Assembly: GCA_049999765.1 (NCBI GenBank)
Contig: JBNGIQ010009337.1
Location: 149,384-200,317 of the forward strand
DNA: 50,934 nucleotides
Source: Phaeoceros laevis
Lineage: Eukaryota; Anthocerotophyta; Anthocerotopsida; Notothyladales
Direction: 5' to 3'
Below, in pieces: positions 31,033 to 43,423 of the stretch (positions are counted from its first letter, which is position 1; each line of letters opens with the position of its first letter). The translations under genes and the position numbers were made by a program. Below the pieces are notes generated by a model. The model had not been told where the DNA came from and did not search any database. It worked only from the letters and a program-made list of their open reading frames with translations.

Positions 31033-32341
31033 GCCTGGGGCTCCCGGAGCCCCCAACGCTGCCGGGCTCATGCAATGAAGCAGCCGCAGCTTGGCATTGC
31101 CGGCAGATCTGCAATGGCAGCAGCCGCAGGAGCTAAGCAGCCTGCAGCCGGAGCAAGAAAGCAAGCAAACAAGTCTCACAGACAGATAGATTGCTTGCTT
31201 GTCAGGCGGGAGAGGGATGGAGTCCGTCCAGGAAAGGGGAAGGAGCAGAAAGGGGTGACAGTGGGGAGGAGGGGCTCAGAAAAAGCAGGTCGCATTCAAC
31301 AACCGGTTTTGGGAAGTAGAGCACAGAAAATGGCGTTGTCGGAAGTCCCACGGGTGTTTCGCCCGCCAGCCAACCAGCCGCCGAGGCCACGCGCGACCAC
31401 ATGCAACTGCCAGCTTGCGCCCCAGCTGTGGCGAAACTCCCAGCCCAAGGCATTGCGCCGGTCTGGGCACGACTCAGTACTGACTTCGACGGCCCGTACT
31501 GTAAAGCGTGAGCAGTAGAATACTGTAAGGACGAGAGAGTCGTGAGACGTGAGCCCTAATTTGGTGAGAGGCGTGCATCTCAACGAGAGGGATTAGCAGG
31601 TTTCATGGCGGAAGGTGCCATTGTTGCTGTGACATGCCGCCAGAAGTGGGTGAAACCAACGATCACTGCTGATGAAGAAAGCACCGACACGACATCTCCA
31701 CCACAGCTGGGTGAGGGGCCGGCCCAGCACAAGAGCAGCTGGCTGGTCTCATTTCCATGCGTTGCAGCCGTCCGTGTTCCGGCAACGCGAATCACAGCAC
31801 AGCAAAATGGTCCCACTTCCAGCTTGCTGCCCGGATTTTAGATGCAAGACTCATCGAAAGCCATCGCACAAACAAGAAACATCGACTGGAGAGTCTAGTC
31901 TTGTTGCGCTCTGAAATGATAAAATGAGCGACTCTGGGTTTTCCCATGTGCCGGACACAATGCGACCTCCACGACTCAGTCCAGACTCCAAGGCTCTTTT
32001 CCGTCGACTACATTTGAGCACGCGTCAGCCCGGGTCACCCACGGCATGCCGCCCGTTGTCGACTTTGGCACTGCTACTGTTTGCTCGCCCCACCGTCTGT
32101 AGGATTAGGTGCCGTTTAGCGGCTGCATTCATTACGGCCAGCTAAGCATCTGGCAGATCGCAACTATCTGACCTACTCCCGGTCCCAGTGAGGAGTGGTG
32201 GCACAGATTACGGATGTCCTGAACAGAGGAATCATTCTTTTCACAATGGCCGGGTCCCCCAATGTGGCAGGGGAAGCCCTACTTGGCTGCCCTAGCATCA
32301 AGATCACTGCCGGCGGTCTCCCGAACTTTACTGCTGGATTG
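31033..32341. other. Divergent intergenic region between FLA and METTL21-like genes
   Basis: The 1.3 kb should contain both promoters. A 78-codon frame from ATG 31605 (MAEGAIVAVTCRQ) is the best open stretch but has no family motif and is not called. The methyltransferase frame is open from 32195, ahead of its likely start. No repeat or RNA gene was seen. Confidence 0.4.
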
Positions 32342-33151
32342 ATGGCAACAGACGGAGGACCTGCGCTGGACGGGCTCACTGCAGAGCTACCGCTGGAGCG
32401 GCTCTCGGGAATCCACGATGAAGACCCGGCGGAAAGAGATGAAGCTGCTGTGGAGGATGCTGTGGAGGTGGGCTACCAGATGAAGCAGGTGCCCGTCCTG
32501 GTAAGGCAGCAGCGCGCCAGGGGCCTGTCCTTCCAGCTCTGGCCAGCCGCGCCTGCGCTGTGCGCCTACTTGGAAGAGAAGTACGCAGGACTGATGCCTC
32601 CAGGATGCAGGGCGCTCGAGCTGGGTGCCGGCACCGGGGTGGTAGGGATCATGGCCGCGCTGCTCGGGGCGCAGGTGGTGTTGACGGATTTGCCCCATGT
32701 CGCACCCAACCTAGCCTACAATGTGGCGCTCAATGAGGCCGAAGTGGTGCGGGCGGGAGGCAGCGTGACGGTGCGCACTCTCCGCTGGGGGGAGATGGAG
32801 GATGTGCAGCAGGCGTTGAAAACGTTGAAAGGCGGACAGTTCGACCTCATTCTCGGCTCTGATGTGGTGTACTACGACACCCTGTTTGAGCCCCTTCTCA
32901 CGACTCTGAAGTGGATGGCTGGTGTGCTTGACAAGTCGGGTGCCAAGGCCGGGGGAGGGTTGTCATGGCCAGTAGGCGCTGCTGGGCCTCTCATTCTTCT
33001 GGCGCATTTGAGACGGTGGAAGAAGGATTCTCATTTTTTCAAGATGGCCTCTAAACACTTTCAGGTGGAAGTTGCTCACAGGCATCCTCCACCGGAGGGC
33101 GCAAGGATTGGGGTGATTGTCTACGCCTTGACCAAGAAAGCCAAACCCTGA
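32342..33151 (+). CDS. METTL21-type protein-lysine methyltransferase
   Basis: From ATG 32342 (MATDGGPALDG) the product has 269 residues; an ATG at 32246 is also in frame. The Rossmann SAM-binding motif I is clear (CRALELGAGTGVVGIMAAL, about residues 87-105), followed by the acidic motif II (GAQVVLTDLPHV). The post-motif region has GGQFDLILGSDVVYYDTLF, with the D-x-x-Y element that marks METTL21-like seven-beta-strand methyltransferases. The last strand is RIGVIVYALTKKAKP. Members methylate lysines of chaperones and translation factors; the substrate here is unknown. The gene is a single exon. Start choice is uncertain because the N-terminus is poorly conserved. Confidence 0.85.
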   Translation: MATDGGPALDGLTAELPLERLSGIHDEDPAERDEAAVEDAVEVGYQMKQVPVLVRQQRARGLSFQLWPAAPALCAYLEEKYAGLMPPGCRALELGAGTGVVGIMAALLGAQVVLTDLPHVAPNLAYNVALNEAEVVRAGGSVTVRTLRWGEMEDVQQALKTLKGGQFDLILGSDVVYYDTLFEPLLTTLKWMAGVLDKSGAKAGGGLSWPVGAAGPLILLAHLRRWKKDSHFFKMASKHFQVEVAHRHPPPEGARIGVIVYALTKKAKP

Positions 33152-33948
33152 ATTCCATCACAAAGAACACCTTGCCAAACCGTCCTTGTCACAACTCAGA
33201 GGAGTCTTACACGGGCAAAACAGCATTCTACTCGTCAGAGAGCGAGCAGATGCAACTCTTTTGCAACAAACGGACTACACACAGCTACTCACAAGCATCA
33301 GGTCTGGACACACTCCATACTGTTTCACATAATAGAGCTGCACTTTGATACCCAAGCATCCTAGCGCAAAACTGCATGTACGATCACGAGTTTAGCCAAC
33401 ATCGCACCTTCATGCCACAAAGATACATCACTCCTTCACATATAGGTAGTGACTAAGAATCTCTCGTCAAATTAGCACCCACTTTTCACTACATCGGCTG
33501 AACATCACTGCCATCAGCAGACAAACTTTCTTTGGGCATTATGGAGTCACAGTCTAAAACACTTTCAAAACTACCATTAGAGTCGACTACTTCATGCCAC
33601 AGCACAGAGGAGAAAGTCCTCTGACCTCAGCCCTCCGCATCACAACTTCAGGTGACCCAAAAAGTCATCATCCATGTCATGAGGAGCATTATTCAAATTT
33701 ACAGCTTCGGACTTGGAGAAGGCCCACAGTTCCACTCACTTCCTGTTTAGTTGCCTCGCCCACAGTTCTACTCACTTCCTGCTTTTTTTTTTGCCTCTTC
33801 CACCAAGACAGCACATGGACATGCTCAGGGATTGATGCCAAATGAAGCTAAGCAGTTGATGTCATGCAGCATCAAGACCTGAGCACACGCTGCCCAACAA
33901 AATTCACTGAGAAATTTTTCCATTCACCCTGCGCACATGCCATGTACC
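33152..33948. other. Convergent 3' flanks of METTL21-like and REC genes
   Basis: About 0.8 kb of AT-richer DNA between two converging stops, expected to hold both 3' UTRs. Short frames seen here have no motif. Confidence 0.4.
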
Positions 33949-36900
33949 CTACATACACGGTATCTCCTGCTTCCAGCTGCCCATGGCATCTGGTGGGTTG
34001 CCAAACAAAACTGCATTCTCATACTTCACCACAGAGGGATTGCACCCTTCTTCCTCAGAACAGCCTTCAAGTTCAGAGTTCCCTCCAAAACTTCCCGGAC
34101 TTCCCAAGCTTTTTCCCGAGCTATGATTTTCTCCTGTACCTGCACTAAATTCCTTCTGTGCTTCACCCAAATCCTCTGCAAAACTGCCATCTTCACCATA
34201 GACCATAGGTGGGACCTCCCAGGGCCTAAAAGGTCCATTTCCAAAACTCTGTAGGCCAGCATCTGCATCCTCCTTGCCCACTTCAGCAAGCTGACTCTGA
34301 GAAGAAACCAGAGCCATACCACCATTCAGACTGATTGACTGCCATGCACTTCCAGGAATAAAAACTGCGGCATTGGGGTTCATGGTTCTAGGGATGTATT
34401 CTTGGGCATAGGGATTCATTGAGGAACTGTGGGCAGATGGGGAAACAGTTTCCTCGATGCTACCGGGTACTGATGGTGCCAGTTGAGCTTGATTTCCCAC
34501 TGTAGGAGGGAAGACAAATTGAACCGTCGGCTGGTTGGAAGGAACTACAACTCCAAGCAACTGGTTGTTAGAATCAGGGCTTACTAAGGAGAGACCAGAG
34601 ACTTTTCTAATGGGAGTCACTGCAATGGTGTTAGGAATAGCAGGGATGACTGGAGGTCGGACAGCAGACATGGAAACAGGGACCGGGGCCTTGCCATCCT
34701 TGAAGGGAGTGACAGCTGCAACAACTCTGGAACCAGATGTAGACATGGGGGTGAAGGGAATCGCTGCAGCTGAAAGCCTTTTCGCGGAATCATGCTGGTT
34801 TGGAGATGTATCCTGTGAATCAGAATTATTGTCACCACTACACTCAGACATTGCTGGAGTCGAACTTGGTGCATCCTCCTCCTTGACAACCACCTCCTCC
34901 ACAGGATGCTGTTCAGGGCCAGAGGGCTGTACTGCATCATGCTGTCCAGAGCCAGAAAGCTGTACCCCTACAGCATCATGCTGTGGTTCTGTAACATCAC
35001 TAGCCTTAATATGTTCGACTTCCTGAACTTCAGGCTGTTCACCGTGCACACTGTCAGAGTCTACAACACTGTCAGACCGCACAGCAAGATCTGTCTCCAC
35101 AGAAGATACAACTCCTTCAGAAACAGCAGTACCGCACTCACTAAGGCCAGCTGGTTCAATGTCCATGTCACTTTCGGCAACTCGACCAAACTTGATATTC
35201 CAGACCGCCTTCTCTCCATTTTTCACTCTGGTACTTTGCTGTCCGTCAGCTGACTTTGCTGAGTATTGTCCACCATATTTGTACCCATTCTTGCCTGGCC
35301 CATTTGCTTCAACTGCTGCCCGCCTGTTACCTAATGCCTCATGTCCAATGCTAGATGAGCTATGCACATTTTCTGCACTACCATTTCCCACTACTCGGAA
35401 GCCATTCTCAGTTGGCTGCTGCTCGTTCTTCCTAAAACTTGAAGCATTAGCAGATACACTATGACCATTCCCAAAACCGTTTTGAGATGTTCTGGAGTCA
35501 CTGTCAGACTCCTTGCGGATGCTCTTGAACCAACCATTGCCCACCTTTGCAGGGATCACTAGGGGCTTGTGACCATCTGCACACCCATTACTTTCCTCCC
35601 TCGCCTTGCTACCTCCCTTGGCAGAGCCATGTGTATCCACATCCTTCCAGTAACTTTTTCTACCAAACTTTTGACCATCCCTATCGGTAGGGGTATTAAT
35701 CCTCCCAAACCTTTGGCCGTTTCCATTGAGTTTCGGGACTTTATCCGTCTCTCCAAAGCCATTGGTGGTCAGACTCGTAACTTTATCACATTCAGCTAGA
35801 TCAGTTGGTTCCAAATCAAAGTCCGCCCATCTTTTTCCAGGGGCAACTAACTTCTTTCCCTCCGAACTCTTCTTTTCCAGATGGTCCTCTTCACTGGTTC
35901 CATCCATGTCCTCTACAAGCTTAGATTCAGCCACCTTGCCATTAGTATTCCCATCTGCTACCCCATTACTCGCTTTGTAACTGATATCTGCATTAGCAGA
36001 CGGTGTCTTTCCAACCGTCTGCTTAATATTGTTAAACCCATTGTTCCCCTGCACATGCGTGTTAACCTTCCCATCGGAGGGTAGCACCTTCGACACCTTG
36101 ATATCTACAGCTCCTCCCAAACCTGATACAACCTTGGCAAGAGTACCTGCCACCGCTGGTGCAAGGGCAGCTTCCTTGTACGAAAGAGCAGCTCTAGATG
36201 GTCGTGGAGAACTGCCATCTACAGAAGAGGCAGCGGAGGAGGTTGAGGTTGCACTCTTAACAGAAGTGTCTGCCGGAGAATCAGCACCATCTTCTGCCTT
36301 CCTGTCAGACTCTGCACCATCTGAAACAGCAGCTTGCGTATTTGGATTTAGCTTCACAACTACAGCTGGGCTTGCCTTCCTTACAACTTCTGCAGGAGCA
36401 TTTCCGACTGAGTTGCCCACGGGTGATAATGCTCTGCCCCTTGTAACTGATACACCTCTCCAGGTACGATCACCATAGACAACTGAGGTGCCACTTCCAG
36501 GTGCCTTCCTCAAGTCAGGGACTCCAGCGGCCTCTCCCATGACACCTGCAATGCCACGTACAGCCTGATTCCCCGCACCCGTGACCGAGTTACTACCTCT
36601 CCATCCTTTCCTCCCGCCACCGGAGCCAGATCGCCCTCTGGGTGCCGCTGACTGCCAACCGTCATCGTCATTGACACGGTCAACAGTCGGGGCTTCGGGT
36701 TGCAGCTCCAATTCACAGTGAACCCGAGCAAAACTCTCTGCCGCGACCTGGTCACTAACTTCTGGTATGGTGGCGGTAGGTACATCAACTGCCATCACCT
36801 CTTCTTCAACACTTGTGTTCACAGCTGAAGCTGGAGGTCCAGCACTTACATGGCCTTCTCCTTCCCCGAAAAGGTCAGCGCCAACCGACGGCCCTTTAGA

Positions 36901-39900
36901 CTTGGTCTGAAGACCAAAAGCATGAGAACCGCATGATTAGAACACAGCTCACGGACCGGCTCCGAAAAGGACCAAACCAGTAGCGGTGCACAAGCAACAA
37001 TCTTTAGAAAATCACATCGAATTTGCTGCAGCTTAAAGTGGCCACTTCGGCAGGGTTACCGCACCTTGGTCCGCCTAGACTTCGCCTTGCTCTGAGCACT
37101 CTTCCCACCACCCTCCGAGTTTATGAACTCTAGCAAATCAGGCACGCTGCATTGACAGCCAAAATCCTGATTAGTCCTCTGACCCGAGCAAGCATGCAAA
37201 AGCGCCCCTCAGTACGGCGGAGGTGATGAGGTATGCAGCCACCGCCAACCTAAGATGTCCCTTGCTCGCAATCGACGAATCTGTCCGTAAAGTGCCGTTT
37301 CGCCCTGCCTCCTGCTGCTCAGCAGCCTTCGAATCGAAATACTGCAACCAGGCAGCTGAGTCCTGCAAATTAACGAAGCCAGGGCAGGGCAGCAGTCAGC
37401 TCCCGACCCGCCGCGCACAGCTCCTTTCACAATGCGACCACTGTACCTTTCAAGAATCCACCCTACCTAGAAGCACCACATGAAAACCGGACACAGCCAG
37501 AGGAGCCAACCTGGGTACGAGGATCTTCCTTCCCAAGCTTGTTCTCCAAAATCTCTAACGTCTTCTGCTCGTGCTGCACGCTGAGCACATAGGCGTCCAT
37601 CATCGACAGCACGATGGCCATAGCGTGGTAAGTCGCAGCTGTCTGCAAACCACAGCAGCGTCAGACGGAGACATCGCCGCCGCACTCCCACGCACCAGCA
37701 CCCTTCTACGCAAGCTCAGGCACCTCAGGCAACTGCGGCTTCAACTCTCGGAAGCCTACAAGAGGAGCACAGTTAGGGCTCCAAGGAGGCGCGATCACCA
37801 AGAGCAGAGGGCCGCCAGGGCAGACTCGGCAGCAGCAGGGAGGAAGCAGAGGGAGAAAGACAACGTGAGTATCGGCATCTCCCGTGTCCCCCAAGTCTTA
37901 ATACCGTGGTTCCCCAGCGCACTTATCACCTCCTGTTTAAATTCGGTCTGGGCGGGCGAGGCAGGAATCCCGCCTCAAGACCTAACCCTAATTTAAGGTT
38001 ACCCATACCCTGGGTGTATGGGTGTATCTTGTATACTTCTACTCAGGTTCTGCGAGCTGGTACGGCGGTGATGACTGTGGGGGATTAACTTTTCTCGTGG
38101 CAACAAAGGAGCATCATGCAGTCACAATATACCTGGGTGTGGTCGGGGCCGAGAAGCTTCACATTGCATTGGAGGGCTTCGTGCAGGTAACGGAGGGAGA
38201 CGTGAACGTTCCCCATACCTTCCTCCATCATCGCCACGTTGATGTAGGTAGCAGCGGTGTTAGGATGCGATGGCCCGCACACTAGGTGCAGGAGGTACAA
38301 CGCCCGCGTTACGTACCTGCCACGATGGGTACAGGTTATTTGTGAGTCAACAACCAGCTGGGAAGCATGGAAGCATCCACATGGATGAATGATGCCTTAC
38401 TTGATCGCTAGCTCCGTGTGCTGCAGACGGTAGTAGAAAACTGCCACATCCCCATAGCTCTTGATTGTGTCTGGGTGCTCCAGGCCCAGTTCGCGCTCGT
38501 TGATGTCCAGAGCTTTTTGCTGGTAGATCATCGCCTGTTTCCAAGCGAGCCCAGCATGATTCTTAGCTAACTCCACAGTGGTTTGACGATTTCACAGCTC
38601 GAAAATCCTGTATCAATACCTGGTTGTAGTCTCCAGTGTGGTAAAGCACTACAGCTAGCAAACTGTAAGCTCCCGCAGTCATTCGATGGTTAGGGCCGCA
38701 AACAGCTATGAGTTTTGCCAAAGCCTGGAATTGTTGATCAGCACAATATCCACCAGTGAGGACATTCAAAGCTCGGAAGCAACAATGGGAAAACATGTGT
38801 GAGAATTTCTTCGTACCTTCGTTCCGTATCTGATAGCCTCCTCGCCTTTGCCCTTGTCTAGAGCAGTCTTACATGATTCCAGCAGAGTGCGTGCGTCTGC
38901 TGATGAGCAGGACACATGCTGCAACAGACAAGGGAAGCGGATGAGAGACAGGGTAGCGGCTAAAATGGGAGAGGCATCCAACTGTGGGCTCCTGCTTACC
39001 TTGTACACTGGCACCATACTGATTACATCGAGCTTTTTGATGGGTTTTGAACATTCAAATTGGTAATCCCGAGCTACAAGCTCAATGCCTATCTGAAAAC
39101 AGACACAGCTTGTGAGACGTGATATCAAGACATTGGCAAATGAGGGCAGAAAAGCTTGAAGAAGGTCAACCTTGTGGCAGAGCCCACGTAGAACCGCATA
39201 TGGCCGCAAGCCCTGGCGACACGATTCGCTCAGCTCCCAATTGAATCTCTTCCTCACAAAAACCTCCACCCACTTCCATAGAAGATCTCCTCCTTTTGTA
39301 GGGATAGTGCCAAATGCAAAGTTGAAAACTGAGGCAATTGCTGAAGCCAAGCCCTCTGTAGAAGCCACGACTGCTCGTAGCACGTGCTTCAGAGCTCGAG
39401 CAACCATTTCATGCTCGCACAAAGACTGCACATGAGGCAGTTTTGACGCCAGCTCGGCCTGTTTCCATTTTTCCAAAAACACCAAGTCAGGAAACGGACG
39501 TCACATTTCTCTCAAGAGGCAAAGGGCAGGATGTAAACGGCCTCACCACTCGGCCCAATGAGCGCATTTGGAGGCCCCGGGCATGCATGAAGTCACTCAA
39601 CGTTCGACCATCCACGGGAGCCAATTCCAGCGAACCAAAATCTGCAACCTGGCAAGTACCAATACCAATCGAAACCACTAAGGTTCAGTGTTGCGTTTGC
39701 TGTCCCTGAGCTATTGACACTGTTTGACACTGTAGTCTATGTTGGGGGCTCTTACCAGTTTAGATAGAGCAACTTCGTAGTACTTCCGGACCCCATCCAT
39801 CAGCTCTGGAATCGTCTGTAGACAAAGACCATATGAATCAGTTTCAGTCTCGATGTTTCTTTGTGCACTGGGACCATTTTGTTCGGAGGAATGGTACCTG

Positions 39901-42900
39901 AAGGTGCAATCCGGTTCCTGATTCTTGAAGCCTCTTAAAAGCAGCTTCGCCTAGTTTGATCCTCAAGGTCAGCTGGGCCTCTGAGTCCTCTTGACTATCA
40001 CTTCGTCGTTCCACATCCCCTACAATTGAGACGTCTGCAAGGTGCTTGTCGTGTGTAACCGAATCCTCTGAGGTACTTATTAGCTTCCTGACCTGTCGCT
40101 GATCACCTTCACCGGGAGTCTTTCCTGCTGTCTCTTGAGTTCCACCTTCCGTCTGCAAGTGCTGCAACCAACAGGCTCCAAGTTCTAGACGGACAAAGGA
40201 GCTGGATTGGACTGACTCGCTCTCCAGGCCAACCAAACTGTTCTCGATAACCTTTTGGACTAACGACTCGGCAGATTCTTGGTCTACTTCTAGCCTAACT
40301 GCCGCCGCGAGACCAGACGAGCCGGTGTGTAGCAGGGTGCGCAAACTGCAGGATAATAGGACATTCATTAACAATGGAAGACAGTGGAGTTCTTGATTGA
40401 GCTGTTAGGCCTCCTTGACAAGTTTACAAACTCACCTGTTCACATTCAAAGCGTTGGCTCCTCCTTCAGGCTGTTCTTCAATCTCTAAATCGTCTGGTAA
40501 GTCTTCACCCTTCACTGTGTTCAGACCTGATGCTTCTGCCACAGCAGTGTAACCGCGATGTCGCACTACCACCACTCCGAATGTGTGAATATCCTGCAGA
40601 GTGACCTCGATCAGGAGAAGATAGTTTCGAGCTGCCACGATAATGACATTCATCTATCAAGAAAGCACCACTTACATGTATGGTAGTGCTCTGATCAGCA
40701 GTTATTCCCTTGAGGAAATTTCTCTCTGCCAGCTCAGAGGGTGTCTTGCCCCGCAAATAGCTGCCATCAATCTTCATCTCGCTCTTCTTGCTGGCATCAT
40801 TGACGTCCCGTGACACCGTAACTGTCAAATTCCGTGTTTCTTGCTGGTACACTTCGTCATCCTTCAGACAATCACCTGTACCCCTTTCTTCATCCCATTG
40901 CTTGATGACCTCAACACTGACCGTAACAGCAACGTCAACAAACAGGTTGTGAAGTCGAAACGCCTTTCTGTCACGGGTCCGTCGCTGTTCCACAGTTTCA
41001 CAGGCCATTTTTGCAAGAATGGCAAATTCCTGTGCCCAGGGTCTAGTTTTGCCTGCCACAGCACGACCTTGACCACCCCCATTGCCACCCCAGGTCTCAT
41101 CCTCTGCTGGTGTAGGGGGAAACACCTGCGGGGCGTCAGCTGCAACAGGTGGAACCACCCAGGTGTTGGAGCGTAGGCCGTACGGTATGTTCCCAAACTG
41201 CAAGATCCGGCAAAACTGTTCACAATCTGACTGATTCACGCTGCATGCAACGAATCTCTGCAGACAACAGCAGGTATGCAAACCATACCTTGTTGCGTTC
41301 TAGGAAACCCTTCAGTAGTTCTTCGTATGCCTACAGCCAAAACCATTGGTCATCAATGTGACTGCTGAGTTTCAACATAGGAAGATATCTCCTGATTTCA
41401 ATGGGAAGCGATGTCCAACCATGCAAACACTTTGCCCTGAATATTCAGGCAGGATGTACCTTTGAAAAAGCCTGGCTCGAACACTTCAAGAGCGCGACCA
41501 GTGTATGTCTCTGAACAAGCTGCTTACTATTGGTGCGAAAGCCTTTTGCAGATGCTGCTACTGTGAGAAGCTTCCCATTACATAATCTTATCTGCGGACA
41601 TACAGGTCACAAATGCAGACATGTATGATTCAGAATATCCACTGAGCACTGTCATTTTCCTGCAAGCTCACAGTCCCTCGTTTTGAGAAACATGCCGAAC
41701 ACTTCACAGTGCAGACCTTTGTTTACCGCATGGTGCGGTGTTGCAGCAGTATTGCACAGGTCAGGGTCGCACAGCACATAAAGTTGACTCTGAATTTTGA
41801 TCCATGCAAAGTACAAGCATTGACCTCCAAGCACACACAGCCTAAATGTGAGTGCTTATTGGGCAAACTTGGATGCGCCAAGCATCCCCTAGACATGACC
41901 ACACCCCAGAGCAAAGCACTTACCTCAACTACAAAATATTCTTGACCTTGTGTTTCCTGCTTGGCTGAGCGACACAAAGCTGCAAAAACAAAGCAAACGG
42001 CTCAGGTACTGAGTGCACATACGTTCCTCTGTCCGTCCTGCCTGGCTGCATTACTTTCCTCTGGAAGGGAGACCTTAGACTACCGGAATGGGGAAAGTGC
42101 TACTCACATAGTATAGGTCGAGTTAAATGTGAGAGGGAGAAGAACTCGTAGAACCGCTTTAACTCTGATGGCGGGCACAGCCCAGACATATCACGCCGCT
42201 CGGTAGCTTCTCTAGCTGCAGCTACTGCGGTCGCCGGAAACCCTTCACCTGTTTCCGGTGTGGTTTTCTCATCCTGGACAGCGCCGCTTGACACCTGTAA
42301 GGAGCTGTCCCGATTCCCTTCTTGGCTATCCGTCTTTGCAGGGGTGACTGTAGACACCCCTTGACTGCTACCCTCATTGTCCGTGCTGTGAGACGGAATG
42401 GTGCTCCTAGTCTCTGCATCATTTCCAGCCCTGGCAGGCTCCGAAAGGTCCTGTTTTGGACACTGGTCTACTTGGATTTCCTGGTGCTTGGAAGATGCCC
42501 CAAAGTGTGTGGTGCATGAAAAGATATCCAGCAGCCTCCTTACGTTTGCAACTGCTTGCTCTTCAGTGTAATCCTCTGCATTTTGAAAGAACCAGACTTC
42601 AGGTTCTGAACAGACAAGAGGTTTACCCTTCCGTACAGCTACAAATTTAGAATGCGGGCCACAGACCTTCAACCAAAGTCAGGATGGGTGGCTTCAGAAA
42701 TAAAACCTCCTGGGCATCTCGCAACCTGGGACCTTTCACCTGGCACAAGATTTTTTTGAGAGATCAGTTCAGACGAAAAAGCAGTCCATCAAGTCCATTC
42801 TCTATGGAACGCCTGTCACTGGACCTCACCTCATGGTGCAAGGAGTAATTGGTGATGTGGCAAGCTTCCACATGGACAGCAAGCAGCCGGCGGACATCCA

Positions 42901-43423
42901 CAATTCGGTCTGTCGAAATTCCCTACGCTCAAGGCATACCTCAAAAAGTTAGGGCGAGATGATTCTCAGTGATAGCTCCCGTGCCGATTTTAGAGGGGGA
43001 TTTTAGAGGCCATCAGGGCAGACCTAAGCAAGGAGGACTCACCTTCAAGACGAGCTGACTTTCATCCGGTAGAATCACACCAATGTCGAACTCCACGGGT
43101 ACCACCACTGCCACAGATGACCATGCAACACAAAGGTATCAGCAGAGGAGTGCCGGCTGCAATAGCAGACTCGCTGCACACTGACCACTTTCAGTGCCCT
43201 GCCTGCAACAATGTTGGATGCAATTCGATACTGTATTCCTATTTCTATAAACGCATAATGTGCTGGACGAGGGTACTCTATTCTGAATTTCAGACACTTT
43301 TTACAACCAGAGTACTCGAAAACCCGAGAGCGAGTTACAGCCACTCAGTACTTCACCTTTCTCCGCCTTCTTCTTATCTCCTTTCAGCTTGTGCACTTTC
43401 GCCTTGCCTGTCCGAGGGGCCAT
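33949..43423 (-). CDS. REC/TSS-type clustered-mitochondria (CLU) family protein with TPR repeats
   Basis: Twenty-three exons, minus strand: 43423-43357, 43107-43043, 42922-42830, 42739-42667, 42575-42108, 41979-41924, 41591-41460, 41330-41289, 41197-40676, 40593-40436, 40345-39898, 39815-39756, 39648-39547, 39458-39171, 39092-39000, 38918-38817, 38724-38620, 38534-38401, 38316-38133, 37642-37511, 37362-37250, 37146-37065 and 36906-33949. All phases agree: 2158 residues. It begins [19 protein letters not shown]. Then come the ubiquitin-like region ([37 protein letters not shown]), CLU region ([20 protein letters not shown]), CLU-central region ([20 protein letters not shown]) and TPRs ([20 protein letters not shown]). 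The final exon encodes 985 mostly disordered residues. Arabidopsis REC proteins set chloroplast compartment size and TSS affects growth; the job here is inferred. Confidence 0.94.

Noticed and set aside
30320-31114. 264-codon minus-strand frame inside the FLA gene
   Set aside because: It is a shifted frame of the GC-rich FLA coding sequence, Ala/Gly/Arg-rich and without a domain. The FAS1 frame explains the region.
31605-31841. 78-codon frame MAEGAIVAVTCRQ
   Set aside because: No family motif, no splice partner, and it lies in the divergent promoter region of FLA and the METTL21-like gene.
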